DNA of 25,426 bases. Source: a virus. Under the pieces are notes generated by a model, which saw only the letters and a list, made by a program, of their open reading frames with translations, had not been told where the DNA came from and did not search any database. The stretch lies in the IMG/VR virus record IMGVR_UViG_3300042528_000147, positions 1-25,426 of that record; one strand, written 5' to 3'. Every line of letters begins with the position of its first letter. Position 1 is the stretch's first letter. Made by a program: the position numbers and the translations under genes. Shown here one piece after another: positions 12,801-21,825 of the stretch.

Positions 12801-15068
12801 TTAGTTTACTAAGTTTGAAAAGTCTGTGTCTGCCATTGCTATGAGTTCAAATTTGCCGGGCTGTAATTCTGCAACCTTTTCGCTCATCTGCAAAATAAAT
12901 CCATAATAAGAAGTTCCTAACCATCTGAACGCAACAAACCCATAAGGATCGGTTGTAATAATGGACAACAAATTTGCGGGCGTTTTGGCCGTAACCTTAA
13001 ACAGAAACGGCGCAAAATATGCCGTTGATGCACTTGCTAAATCATTAATCGTTTCATTTACGCCTTCATCATATACGGTAGGGGTAGCCCCTTCGCTTAC
13101 TATCATTCGCACATTGCCTGCCGTATTTTTCCCCGTTGTGATTAGCTTCAATTCTTCGCCTCCTTGATGGAATAAAATAGACCGCAAAAAACGCCCGTTT
13201 CTGTACATCATGCGCTTTGGTTGGAAGAAAATATTAAAGGCCTTGTCCTCATTTGAGTAAGTGCCGTTTACGTCTAAAAATAGATTTTGTATCTCAAAGA
13301 ATGAAGCGCCTGCCGTTCCGTTTATAGGCGTTCTGTAAAGGTCATAGTAATTGGTAGGCGTGCCATTAAGGTCAAACGTGCCAGCGACGGCGTCCGCGTC
13401 AACATCAAGAAAAAACGGGTCATTGTCGCTGTCTGCGTCGGCCTGCTGTTTGTCGGTTAGGTTTGCAATAGTCATTGCAATTCCGAACATATCCGCCCTG
13501 ATGTCGCTCACCATGTCACGGGTTGCGATTATCTTTTGTAGTGGTGAAGAAAATTCCGATGTCACATTGAATTCTTCTTTACCATTGATTTCATCATAGA
13601 TATTATTCGGGCTTCCTATCTTCAGTGTACTAAAGTTCAATTCCTTTAACGGCTCGACTTCCAATGTAGCAACTTCGCCTAAGTCTATTATTTGTGTAGC
13701 GTTATCATAGGCCGTTTCTTTTTCATCAATGGTTAATTCATCGGCTGTTTTATCATATCCCATCCGTAAATCTAAATGGCAATCTAATGAACGATATGTT
13801 TTATTAAACGATAGCTTTACCTGTGAATTAGTAAGCCTTCTAAGCGCATCACCAGACGTTATATGAATGCGTCTATACGTTGTGTCCAATACATCTACAA
13901 CGGCTGTTGTACTTCCTGAATTCGTCATCTTATCCATTAGCTGCTCAATGACACGACCTGCAGGAATTACCGGAACGTATGTATCAGGCACAAAGTTTTG
14001 GAATTGCGCCTCTAATTCAAGTGAGTAGATATGAAATTTTTGTCCGAATGACCCGTTTGTGTAGAAGAAAGTAAGCCATAAGCATTCATTAGGTCCTAAT
14101 GCATAAACATAATCAAAATCAATCGTTTCCGTTCCATTTGCACCTGCTGCGTAAGTTATGCCGTCAGCTAATGCATGGGTTTGCAATATAGTTCCTGTTC
14201 CAAATGCTGCCCTCAATGTCCTTAACCTACATTGAGCCGTTGCCCCCGCAGCTGCAATGGTAGCAATAACTAATTTGCCCTTGATTCGGACATCATAACT
14301 ACCTGTTGTGCTTGTGTTTCTCAGGTAGTATTTATCTGCCATTGAAAGCGATATAAAACTGCTCGCCCCCTGTTGAAAGCATTGCGAAAACGTACCGATG
14401 AAATCGTTACCCTTGTTGAATATATCGCCTCTGTTGTATCCCTCAGTTATAAACGGTAGTAAGGTTGGCATATTTATCCCGTTGGCTGAGTCAAACAATG
14501 GGGTGCTTGAATCGTCCTGTGGTTGCTCAATGCCTGTGAACTTCATGGAACACAATAACGGCGGGCCTCCATCAATCTTAACCCATACTACATCATCGTT
14601 TGTTTCAACGGGCAATTCATAATCATTGCCTTCGGTTGCCTGAAACTTAGTCATAAATCCACCGTCACGCATTGAACATTGGCAATCGTTTTCGAAGTCT
14701 GTAAATGTTGCGAAATCAAATTCACCATAATAAAAAGCGGCATAGGTGTAATCGGATTCGTTTAGCTTTTCAATATACAATTCAAGTTGCGCCTCTGTTC
14801 CTTGTGCGTAAAACCTTTGCCTTAAAATTTTTCGGGCATCTCGTTCGAATCTCAATGGGTTGGCATAGGTAGTAAATATTCCATGATATTCAAATCCACG
14901 CTTCCACATAACCTCCTTATCCGACCATCCATCGGGCGCATATTGAATAGGATTTAGGGGCGTTCCTGATGCAGTTACTACGATGGTTCCTGATGAATTA
15001 ACGGAGTAGTAATCATAGTTAGTGCCATTGAATGAACGTAGATAATATTTGAAGGCGTTTGGCTGCAT
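12801..15068 (-). CDS. large tail-tip or baseplate protein, 755 aa
   Basis: It starts with ATG at 15068, directly after the tape measure stop (TAAATG). Residues 1-120 contain aromatic-rich strands (YYLRSFNGTNYDYYSV) and a basic helix (RFERDARKILRQRFYAQGTE), similar in style to distal tail proteins that follow the tape measure gene in siphoviruses. The middle is acidic and strand-rich and the C-terminus is helical (GYDKTADELTIDEKE at about 445-460). The position directly after the tape measure supports a tail-tip role (distal tail or tail-associated protein), which I infer from order and size. Confidence 0.6.
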   Translation of the reverse strand: MQPNAFKYYLRSFNGTNYDYYSVNSSGTIVVTASGTPLNPIQYAPDGWSDKEVMWKRGFEYHGIFTTYANPLRFERDARKILRQRFYAQGTEAQLELYIEKLNESDYTYAAFYYGEFDFATFTDFENDCQCSMRDGGFMTKFQATEGNDYELPVETNDDVVWVKIDGGPPLLCSMKFTGIEQPQDDSSTPLFDSANGINMPTLLPFITEGYNRGDIFNKGNDFIGTFSQCFQQGASSFISLSMADKYYLRNTSTTGSYDVRIKGKLVIATIAAAGATAQCRLRTLRAAFGTGTILQTHALADGITYAAGANGTETIDFDYVYALGPNECLWLTFFYTNGSFGQKFHIYSLELEAQFQNFVPDTYVPVIPAGRVIEQLMDKMTNSGSTTAVVDVLDTTYRRIHITSGDALRRLTNSQVKLSFNKTYRSLDCHLDLRMGYDKTADELTIDEKETAYDNATQIIDLGEVATLEVEPLKELNFSTLKIGSPNNIYDEINGKEEFNVTSEFSSPLQKIIATRDMVSDIRADMFGIAMTIANLTDKQQADADSDNDPFFLDVDADAVAGTFDLNGTPTNYYDLYRTPINGTAGASFFEIQNLFLDVNGTYSNEDKAFNIFFQPKRMMYRNGRFLRSILFHQGGEELKLITTGKNTAGNVRMIVSEGATPTVYDEGVNETINDLASASTAYFAPFLFKVTAKTPANLLSIITTDPYGFVAFRWLGTSYYGFILQMSEKVAELQPGKFELIAMADTDFSNLVN

Positions 15069-17522
15069 TTATTTCACGTATTTTTTAGTCCAATTATCAA
15101 ACTCGGAATTGTTGTTTATCACGACTGACATTTTCTTATCTTCTAATACCCGTCTTAATTTTCTGTTTTCCTCCAATGTCTGTTCGAATATTTCCACCAT
15201 GACATCACCATACTGCTGCGAAGTTACAGCACCACCCTGACCTAACTTTATCATTGTAGCCTGTTCGACTGATTTCATCAATTCATCATTCGGGATAACC
15301 TTTGAGCCTTTAGGAAGGTTTATGATTGATTCCGTTGCAGGTGTTAGGTATTTCTTTCCTGATGGCTCGATGACTAATTCCTGACCTCTTTCAGATACAA
15401 CGGCCAAACCGCCCGGTGCTGAATTAGTACCCTTTGCGAATTGTGGCAATGGAGCTGCCGCCGCCCTTGCTAAGTTGGCTAACCCGATTGCGCCTGTGAA
15501 TGCCGCCATTGCATAGTTTGCAGGTGGTGGAAATGACTTCAATGCGTTCAAAACCGCAACCGATGTTGATGTAATGATGTTAGCTATATCCGCCTCTTTG
15601 TCCGCGCGTGCTTTCTTCCTTGCTGCTGCGATTCTATCCCTATCAATCCGTTTGCGTTGCGCCTCTGTTTGTGCTTCTAACCTACGTTTATCCGCTTCCT
15701 GTTGTGCTTTAGATTTCCCGCTTAACTCAATCGCTTTTAGTTCTTTGTCATACGATGCGCTCAGGGCTTTATCTCTGTTTTCAATCTTTGCAATCTCAGA
15801 ATCATACATAGCCGCCGCAATCGTTGACCATAGCTCAGCGGCCATCCGCACAAGTTCTGCAAGGGTTTCTAATCGTTTTACCTGTTTGTCGTATCGTTCC
15901 TGATCCGCTTTATCAATGTTATCAAAAAAGGTTTTTTGGTCACGCTCCCATTGACTGATTAAATCAAGTTCTTGATCGTATGCCTCCTTGTTTCGCCTGT
16001 GTTTCTCCTTTGCGGCCTTCTCCATTCGGGCGTATAAATCAGCGTCTGCCTTTTCGCTCATTTCGCGCCATTCGCGGTCTAATTGGGTTAATTCCATGAA
16101 TTGTTGCTCAAAATCAAATCCTGAATCCGCTGTTTGCCCCGCTGCTGATTGCCCCGTCCGCCCGCCTCCGGTTGTACGACCACCTCCTGCACCCGCTGTA
16201 CCGCCCTGATTTGATAAACTATTTGCAAATTGGTTAGCTGTCAATAACAATTGGCGCATCTGTTCTTTAGTTGCATCAATAGCTTTCTGAGTTGCTGTGA
16301 TTTCATTCTGCACAAGCAAAAGAGGTGAATTAGCAACGGTCTGAACGCCCGAAGGTACACCCCCCGAATAAGTGCTAACCGTTTGCGGGCCTGCTGCCAT
16401 GATTTGTTGCTGCTGTTTGCGTAAATTGTTAAGTTGGTTATACAACGTAGGCAATGAACTTGCAACTTCATCTGCTTGGGCCTGAAATGCTTTGTATATC
16501 GAATTGTTTATCAAGGCTTCATTGAGTGCATTATACGCATCCGCTGCTTTACCTGCCATGATAGCCTCATCGGATAAATTACCCAAATAGTCGGGGTATT
16601 GTTGCTGTAATTTATCCACCGCATCTTTTCGGGCTTGATATGAAGCCGTTACATCGGTTGCCAATGAATACAAGGCTTCCATTTGTGATATTTCCTTTGC
16701 CCCTGATTTCAATGCTTCATCAAATGCGTCCTTAACCTCTTTGGTTTTATCTGCCATCATTGCCATTCGGCCCGCTACAACGGTAATAACACCGATTGCA
16801 ATAGTAAGTAGGTTAGTTGCACTAAATATGCTGCTACCAAATACGCTCAATGCTTTTGATGTGCTGCCTGTTTCCGCTTTTACCGCTTTGAATTGGTCAA
16901 CAAGTATTGGTAAGTTATTAGACAAAGCTAAAATACCTGTACTTGCTGAATAAGTAAACGCAGGCATCTCACGCAGCACCTGACTAAGTGAATTAGTTGC
17001 CGTTGCGTAATTACCGACATTCCTTTGGAAACGCCCTGTGTTTGAATCCAATGTTTTCAATGCGGTATCAACAAGGTTGATTCGCTTTGCCAACTCAGCA
17101 CCCATTGGTGACTTCCTCAATGCCTCCGACATATTATCCCATTGACCCCTGAGCCTAATTAGTTGGGCGTTCATCTGCTTAACACTACCTTCAGTTGCAA
17201 GCATTTCTTTTGCTGCGTTTTTATTGGCCCTTGTGTTTTCTTCAATCTGAACCTTTAACAACGCCAACTCCTTACCCTGTTCTGAATTCGCAAACGCTAA
17301 CTGTCTTTGAGCGGCCTCAAGTTTAGCTGTTTCCGATGCGGCCCGTTTTATCGTATCCGTTACCTCTTTTATCTTATCAGACCCTTGTAAGGCCGCATTG
17401 AACAACTTAACCGCATTGGCGTTGCCTTCAAATCGTTTGAGCAACTCAGATAGACCTTTGTCCATCTTTGCGACTTGGTCAAACGCCTCCTTACTGATTA
17501 TATCATCAATCCGTTCTGCCAT
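15069..17522 (-). CDS. tail tape measure protein, 817 aa
   Basis: Length, order and composition all fit: long helical, Ala/Lys/Gln-rich segments (residues 1-180 and 480-660), a hydrophobic segment at 236-255 (TNLLTIAIGVITVVAGRMAM), a glycine-rich linker at about 430-460, and near the C-terminus the phrase GLAVVSERGQELVIEPSG that often ends tape measure proteins. It sets tail length and is probably ejected with DNA, the hydrophobic segment perhaps inserting into the host membrane. The gene overlaps the small membrane protein gene at 17506-17703 by 17 nt and ends next to the tail-tip gene. Confidence 0.85.
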   Translation of the reverse strand: MAERIDDIISKEAFDQVAKMDKGLSELLKRFEGNANAVKLFNAALQGSDKIKEVTDTIKRAASETAKLEAAQRQLAFANSEQGKELALLKVQIEENTRANKNAAKEMLATEGSVKQMNAQLIRLRGQWDNMSEALRKSPMGAELAKRINLVDTALKTLDSNTGRFQRNVGNYATATNSLSQVLREMPAFTYSASTGILALSNNLPILVDQFKAVKAETGSTSKALSVFGSSIFSATNLLTIAIGVITVVAGRMAMMADKTKEVKDAFDEALKSGAKEISQMEALYSLATDVTASYQARKDAVDKLQQQYPDYLGNLSDEAIMAGKAADAYNALNEALINNSIYKAFQAQADEVASSLPTLYNQLNNLRKQQQQIMAAGPQTVSTYSGGVPSGVQTVANSPLLLVQNEITATQKAIDATKEQMRQLLLTANQFANSLSNQGGTAGAGGGRTTGGGRTGQSAAGQTADSGFDFEQQFMELTQLDREWREMSEKADADLYARMEKAAKEKHRRNKEAYDQELDLISQWERDQKTFFDNIDKADQERYDKQVKRLETLAELVRMAAELWSTIAAAMYDSEIAKIENRDKALSASYDKELKAIELSGKSKAQQEADKRRLEAQTEAQRKRIDRDRIAAARKKARADKEADIANIITSTSVAVLNALKSFPPPANYAMAAFTGAIGLANLARAAAAPLPQFAKGTNSAPGGLAVVSERGQELVIEPSGKKYLTPATESIINLPKGSKVIPNDELMKSVEQATMIKLGQGGAVTSQQYGDVMVEIFEQTLEENRKLRRVLEDKKMSVVINNNSEFDNWTKKYVK

Positions 17523-17703
17523 GTCGCGTGTTTAATTCGTTTTCAATATCTTGTTTCACTTGGCTTAGTACCTCATCCGAATGAACCTTATACCACATAT
17601 CAAGATTGGCCTTTTGTAGTAAACGCCTAATTGCCATCATAAGTAGAACGCCTATGACAATCCCTATGATAACCCCGATTAAAATATATATGATACTAAA
17701 CAT
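17506..17703 (-). CDS. small membrane protein, 65 aa, overlapping the tape measure gene
   Basis: Residues 2-25 (FSIIYILIGVIIGIVIGVLL) form a strong N-terminal membrane helix with a GxxxG-like spacing, and the remainder is basic then acidic and helical. It overlaps the preceding gene by 8 nt and the tape measure start by 17 nt, so its place in the operon is certain even though no function is known. A membrane protein between assembly and tape measure genes is uncommon. It might be a tape measure accessory factor for genome entry. Confidence 0.55.
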   Translation of the reverse strand: MFSIIYILIGVIIGIVIGVLLMMAIRRLLQKANLDMWYKVHSDEVLSQVKQDIENELNTRHGRTD

Positions 17704-18292
17704 TTTGTATTTTTTTTAATTGTGCTTCACAATATGCCTTGTACCGATTGATATAAATGCAGTATTGCAACAATGATAAATCCTTTTCGGAAATGTTGAA
17801 CTTGAAGGCTTCGCTCATATCTACCAATGAGCCAATAAAATATTCCCTTGTATATCCACTACTCTTTTCACCGTCCGATTTGTTCACTGATTCAAATTCC
17901 AAAATCAGTTTCTCTAACTTCCTAAAATCGTACTTATAATTCGCTACAAAAATACGCAAAACCTCATTTACATTTGAATAATTATATGGCTTTTTTGGTA
18001 GGTTATACCCAAACTTATACAACTGCTCATAAAGCCCCTCTGTTGGGTATAGCTTAAATGTTTCAATGATACATTCAGCACTTACGACCCTGTTTTGTGA
18101 AATAGCGATTTCCTTTATTTGCCGGATATGCCTAAGCAAGTCCTTACCCCCAACGGCTTCAATATATTGCTCATAAATTGCCTCAAATGCCGTTGCTGTT
18201 TCTTCGTTTGTTGGCTTACCTGATATGATTAGCCCCTTGTAGTCATTGTCGCAAATGCAATCAATGAACACAGATAAAGGAACGTCATTAAT
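17696..18292 (-). CDS. hypothetical tail-region protein, 198 aa; no canonical start codon
   Basis: The frame is open to 18442, but the part above 18290 overlaps the well-supported 74-residue gene and reads like off-frame translation. The sequence that looks genuine begins INDVPLSVFIDC. The only start there is ATT (18292-18290), sharing bases with the upstream stop TAA; no ATG, GTG or TTG lies in this part until DMSEAF near the end. Either an ATT start or a frameshift from the upstream gene is implied. The protein is helical and rich in Lys, Tyr and Ile, with no enzyme motif. It stands in the usual position of tail assembly chaperones, two genes before the tape measure. Confidence 0.5.
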   Translation of the reverse strand: MNDVPLSVFIDCICDNDYKGLIISGKPTNEETATAFEAIYEQYIEAVGGKDLLRHIRQIKEIAISQNRVVSAECIIETFKLYPTEGLYEQLYKFGYNLPKKPYNYSNVNEVLRIFVANYKYDFRKLEKLILEFESVNKSDGEKSSGYTREYFIGSLVDMSEAFKFNISEKDLSLLQYCIYINRYKAYCEAQLKKIQNV

Positions 18293-18512
18293 ACGGTGTA
18301 ATAATTTCGTATCGCTCGATTCCTCTCTCAATGGTTGTTTGGAGTTCAGCAGCCCTAAACCGACCATCCTCTTCATCGTAATAAATGGCATAGTTAATAC
18401 CTGAATCCAACGCCCGCTGTTTGGTTGTGTTATAGATTGCATCGTATTGCTGGTTTAATAGCTGCTTTTTTAACCTACATGGTATGCAGCCCGGATCAAT
18501 TAACTGAGTCAT
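18288..18512 (-). CDS. hypothetical protein, 74 aa, with CxxC
   Basis: ATG at 18512 overlaps the stop of the gene at 18509-18946 as ATGA. Residues 9-12 (CIPC) form a CxxC pair in a short N-terminal part, and the rest is polar (DSGINYAIYYDEEDGRF). Two cysteines could be part of a redox or metal site but no second pair exists. It reads well as a protein, which is the main reason to reject the longer overlapping start of the next gene. It may also be the first half of a frameshifted product. Function unknown. Confidence 0.55.
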   Translation of the reverse strand: MTQLIDPGCIPCRLKKQLLNQQYDAIYNTTKQRALDSGINYAIYYDEEDGRFRAAELQTTIERGIERYEIITPY

Positions 18513-18946
18513 AATCCTGTTTCTTTTTTGATGTATGTCACAAGCCCCGGATTGATTATTTCGTACTTAACATCCTCCTTATTATCCGTTGTAAGGCCAA
18601 ATATTGTAGCACCGTATTTCCTCTTTAAATCAGGTGTTTTGCTATCAGTTGAAGTGATTTCATACATATTTGTGCTTTGTATATTCAACTTCATTGAATT
18701 CTGAAAACCGCCTTTATCGTAAAGGTCTGGATTCCCGTATCCGGGCGATGGGTTCCGTTTGTTTTTCTTTGCTGCGTATGCCGCTGAAGCATACTTCTTT
18801 AGCCGTTTCTTCTCCTTATCAAACCCATCCATCAACTGCTCTCGGTTCTTATCTATGATGTCCTCTTTGCGTTCAGATACAATGCTAATTGCTGCCCGTT
18901 TGACGTCTATTTTAGACCATCTGCGTTTTAGTTCTTGTATAGTCAT
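18509..18946 (-). CDS. phage structural-region hypothetical protein, 145 aa
   Basis: It starts 13 nt after a terminator-like hairpin. Residues 1-55 are a basic helix (MTIQELKRRWSK, then KEKKRLKKYASAAY) and the middle GNPDLYDKGGFQNSMKL is of the type seen in small head-tail joining or tail completion proteins, where a loop with a Gly-Gly-Phe precedes a strand. The C-terminus has alternating strands (YGATIFGLTTDN, then YEIINPGLVTYI). The location between the probable tail tube and tape measure genes agrees with a completion role, but no family is certain. Confidence 0.5.
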   Translation of the reverse strand: MTIQELKRRWSKIDVKRAAISIVSERKEDIIDKNREQLMDGFDKEKKRLKKYASAAYAAKKNKRNPSPGYGNPDLYDKGGFQNSMKLNIQSTNMYEITSTDSKTPDLKRKYGATIFGLTTDNKEDVKYEIINPGLVTYIKKETGL

Positions 18947-18958
18947 AGGTTAAAAATA

Positions 18959-18979
18959 GTAGGGGCATTTCACCCCTAC
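18959..18979. terminator. hairpin terminator inside the late operon
   Basis: GTAGGGG (18959-18965) and CCCCTAC (18973-18979) pair perfectly over 7 bp around a 7-nt loop. On the minus strand it is followed by TATTTTTAACC, and on the plus strand by ATTTGTTTTTT, so it could act either way. It lies between the lipoprotein gene and the gene at 18946. Downstream late genes need either read-through or a new promoter. Confidence 0.6.
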
Positions 18980-18988
18980 ATTTGTTTT

Positions 18989-19465
18989 TTAGTCCATGTT
19001 CAAGACCTGAGCCTCAACACGTGTAGATTGTGTGCCTGTTCCAACACAAGCAATACGCAAATACATAACCCTACCCCAATTGGATAATACCGTTGGAGTT
19101 GGATTTAATGACCAAATGAAATAAGCAGGAGCAGCAGATGTAACCTGTAAGGTATCGCATTGAATACCTGTTTGTCCGGCTGTGCCATAGAAATTAACCC
19201 AATTCGTTCCATCCAATGACCCTTGTAAGATTGCCTTAAAGGTAGATGTGCCTGAAATATTGGTTGTTCTCAATGATACACGATAACGGCCGCTTTGGTT
19301 TGACTTAATGGCTGACAATTGGGATGTCAAATACGTAGTACCCGCATTCGTTACGGTGTCAAAATATGTATCTGAGCCGTAAAGGTATGGCAATTGTGCA
19401 TTTGCTTTTTGGTTGCAAGCCGTGAAGCATAACAGGGCCATGATTGCGAAAATAAAATTTTTCAT
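18989..19465 (-). CDS. predicted phage-encoded lipoprotein, 158 aa
   Basis: The N-terminus is a signal peptide: MKNFIFAIMALLCFTAC, with C17 preceded by FTA, a reasonable lipobox for signal peptidase II, followed by polar residues. A signal-peptidase I site (ANA before Q) is an alternative. The mature part is strand-rich with a DGTNW segment at about 90. Exported proteins in the middle of a phage structural operon are unusual; some phages encode lipoproteins that block superinfection by related phages. A terminator-like hairpin lies directly after the gene. The A-rich leader (AAAAAC repeated) precedes its ATG. Function not proven. Confidence 0.6.
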   Translation of the reverse strand: MKNFIFAIMALLCFTACNQKANAQLPYLYGSDTYFDTVTNAGTTYLTSQLSAIKSNQSGRYRVSLRTTNISGTSTFKAILQGSLDGTNWVNFYGTAGQTGIQCDTLQVTSAAPAYFIWSLNPTPTVLSNWGRVMYLRIACVGTGTQSTRVEAQVLNMD

Positions 19466-19489
19466 TTTTGTTTTTGTTTTTGTTTTTTG

Positions 19490-19669
19490 TTATTGATTTT
19501 TTTCTTCTTTTGGTTCCGCCTTAACAGGATGGGTTTTGTCCCAAAGCAAATCCAATGTTTGAGAAGCAACCCCGTCATTTGCGGGGTGCTTCATAAACTT
19601 ATCTTTGCTTTTGAACGTAGCAACCCAATCAAGGTTAAACGACACTTTGTCTATTCTGATTGTTTCCAT
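19490..19669 (-). CDS. small hypothetical protein, 59 aa
   Basis: Read directly from the gap between the lipoprotein and the tail tube gene: ATG at 19669 (METIRIDKVSFNLDW) to TAA at 19492-19490. The first half carries strand-like alternation and the C-terminus is charged (KAEPKEEKNQ). The gene begins 3 nt after the previous stop, so it belongs to the late operon. No family recognised. Confidence 0.55.
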   Translation of the reverse strand: METIRIDKVSFNLDWVATFKSKDKFMKHPANDGVASQTLDLLWDKTHPVKAEPKEEKNQ

Positions 19670-19672
19670 ACG

Positions 19673-20644
19673 TTAGCTTCTTGGTGTGGTAATTGATGTT
19701 CCTGCATGACCTAATACGCCCGCCGTTACCAAATCCGATACGTCACCAATGGTAATCTTGATAAGCATTCCGGCTGTTGCAGGATAGTCTGTATCTGCTG
19801 CATCCAATTGGACATTGAACGTCTTAGTAGCTGCTGCATAGGTTACGGATGTAACGGTGATTGCATTACCCGTTGCCACATTCTGAGCGCTGTACAATGA
19901 TGCCGTTGCCAATTCGGTGGAATAGGTGTCAGCAAGATTTGTAGCACCGCAGCCGTCATTGATTTGCAACTTAACCAAACCGCCCGCCGTCATTGCAGTG
20001 TGGACAACGATTTCAGTATCTATCAATGAACTCAATTCATATAACAGATTCACGGATTTGTCAAATGAAACGATACCCCATGAATTGTTGAACTCATCAG
20101 GGTTTTGCATTGCAAACGTGACGTAGAACTTAGAATCAGCAGCACCGGTATTGAGCTTGAAGTTTGGCACGTCAATCATTTCCAATGTGAATCCCTTAAA
20201 CTTATTGTCAGCGGTTTTAACGCCGAGTAATACGTTGTTTTGAGTGTCCACATAGATAACATCAAACAAATCCTGTTTGTTATCCAATGAACTGATTTTT
20301 TGATGTAAACACGCACCGCCTTTGATGTACTCAAATGTGTATGAATATTTACCATTTCGGATTTTACGATTACCGCCGTAAGGAGTGGCCTCATAAACCC
20401 CCTCAGATGATTTATCCTCCATCCCCACGAATGTCTTAATGAGTTGGAAGCGGTCCGCTTGCACGTCCTCCGCTAACCCGTCCTGAACATTTGTAAGCAT
20501 ATCGGATATTTGAGCCGTTGTAAACTCATAACCTCTCGGCACAAGTAAAACGCCTTCGATAAGTCCGGGCGTGTAGTGGCATGAAGTGAATCCGGTATTG
20601 GATACACTTGCTATGCAGCTAAACGCATTTAATGAATTTGGCAT
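19673..20644 (-). CDS. probable major tail tube protein, 323 aa
   Basis: It follows the connector and neck-type genes and precedes the tape measure region, the standard place for the tail tube gene in siphoviruses. The composition fits: strand-rich, acidic, with few cysteines, a central segment LLGVKTADNKFKGFTLEM (about 155-172) and a C-terminal part with Val/Thr alternation like an added immunoglobulin-type domain (VTYAAATKTFNVQLDAADTD). Length is at the upper end of the family, consistent with a C-terminal extension. The role is inferred from order and composition and not from a catalytic motif. Confidence 0.6.
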   Translation of the reverse strand: MPNSLNAFSCIASVSNTGFTSCHYTPGLIEGVLLVPRGYEFTTAQISDMLTNVQDGLAEDVQADRFQLIKTFVGMEDKSSEGVYEATPYGGNRKIRNGKYSYTFEYIKGGACLHQKISSLDNKQDLFDVIYVDTQNNVLLGVKTADNKFKGFTLEMIDVPNFKLNTGAADSKFYVTFAMQNPDEFNNSWGIVSFDKSVNLLYELSSLIDTEIVVHTAMTAGGLVKLQINDGCGATNLADTYSTELATASLYSAQNVATGNAITVTSVTYAAATKTFNVQLDAADTDYPATAGMLIKITIGDVSDLVTAGVLGHAGTSITTPRS

Positions 20645-20655
20645 ATTTTTTTATT

Positions 20656-21825
20656 TTAATTGATTGTGTAAATGATTGTTGAATTAATTGTTCTGTTTGA
20701 AACTCTTATTTTTTGTTTGTATGACTGAAAGCTACCTGAACGGCTTGCGATGTACTCATTATCTACGTCAAGTGATTTGATTAGCCCGTTTATTACATGC
20801 GAATATCCCGGGTCTATTTGATTATTTGCTAAGTAATCAAACGCGGTTAGGTTGTACTCTGTTGACTGAACATTGCTTACCGCTGTGAACTTAGGAACCG
20901 ATATAGTTATCGGGTTTAATTCAAAGCTGTTCGACATTGCAGCCACCACCTTACCTGATTGAACCTTGAACCAAAACCCCAAACGTGTGCCGGGTATAAC
21001 CCCGTCATCAAGCTTGACATATCCGACATACTCGCCATCTGCATAAGCAGATACGCTGAACGTATAAGGTTGGCCAACATAGGCCGTTACATCTGTAGAA
21101 AACACGCCATTGCCCTTATCAAGAAAATAATAAAATAATGGGGATATATTGCCCACATCAATCAGTTCACCTTCAAACTCTATTGTAATCTCATCGCCTG
21201 AATACGTTACATCAATGCTTGTAACGGCTGAGTAAAACAACAACTGAGGCAATGACGGCACAACCCATGATTGAAGCGTACACATATTTGGCAATACAGA
21301 CAACTCAAGGTCTTTAATCCAAATGCCATCCACTACATCGGGCAAAATATACGCTATCTTACCACCGCCTGATTCTTCACCCATGTGTAAGTCATCAACC
21401 TTTACATGAGGAACGCCTCTACTATGATACTTCCTGAAGTAATTACTTGATTCCACGACGGACATGAATTCGGCATAAATCGGGTAAAGAATAGGTAAGT
21501 AGTTTTGCGTGTAACGATCCTCACTATACATTGAGTTTTCACTTTCGGTGCATATCAAGAATGTAAGCGATACATCAAGCGAATCCTTCCCGCTTACTTT
21601 TCTTTCATCAAAGGAATAAATCAGGGCTATAAGCGGATATTTAACCTCCTTATTCCCTTCTGATTTATCTTTCGAAGCAAGCCGTTGCCGGATGTGATTA
21701 TAAGAGCCGTACAAGAACTGAACATCACGCCCTAATTCAGTGCGAAGATTTGCGCTGACATCCTGCACTATCTTTTCAAATAGTGAAGGAATAGAAACAG
21801 GTAATTGTTCGTATGTATGAGCCAT
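20656..21825 (-). CDS. probable neck or tail terminator-type protein with C-terminal extension, 389 aa
   Basis: It starts at the stop of the connector gene (shared base, TAATG-type). Residues 1-190 (AHTYEQLPVSIPSLFEKIVQDV, quoted in part as SLFEKIVQDV) show an N-terminal helix followed by strands including YPLIALIYSFDERK, as in tail terminator proteins that join head and tail. Residues 200-389 are strand-rich and look like an added domain (GDEITIEFEGEL). Homology is not certain. Its place after the connector and before the tail tube is the strongest argument. Confidence 0.5.
   Translation of the reverse strand: MAHTYEQLPVSIPSLFEKIVQDVSANLRTELGRDVQFLYGSYNHIRQRLASKDKSEGNKEVKYPLIALIYSFDERKVSGKDSLDVSLTFLICTESENSMYSEDRYTQNYLPILYPIYAEFMSVVESSNYFRKYHSRGVPHVKVDDLHMGEESGGGKIAYILPDVVDGIWIKDLELSVLPNMCTLQSWVVPSLPQLLFYSAVTSIDVTYSGDEITIEFEGELIDVGNISPLFYYFLDKGNGVFSTDVTAYVGQPYTFSVSAYADGEYVGYVKLDDGVIPGTRLGFWFKVQSGKVVAAMSNSFELNPITISVPKFTAVSNVQSTEYNLTAFDYLANNQIDPGYSHVINGLIKSLDVDNEYIASRSGSFQSYKQKIRVSNRTINSTIIYTIN

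Noticed and set aside
19464-19489. Tandem AAAAAC tract before the lipoprotein gene as a variable repeat
   Set aside because: Similar A-rich leaders precede many genes in this window and replace a Shine-Dalgarno sequence. Too short and imperfect to claim phase variation.
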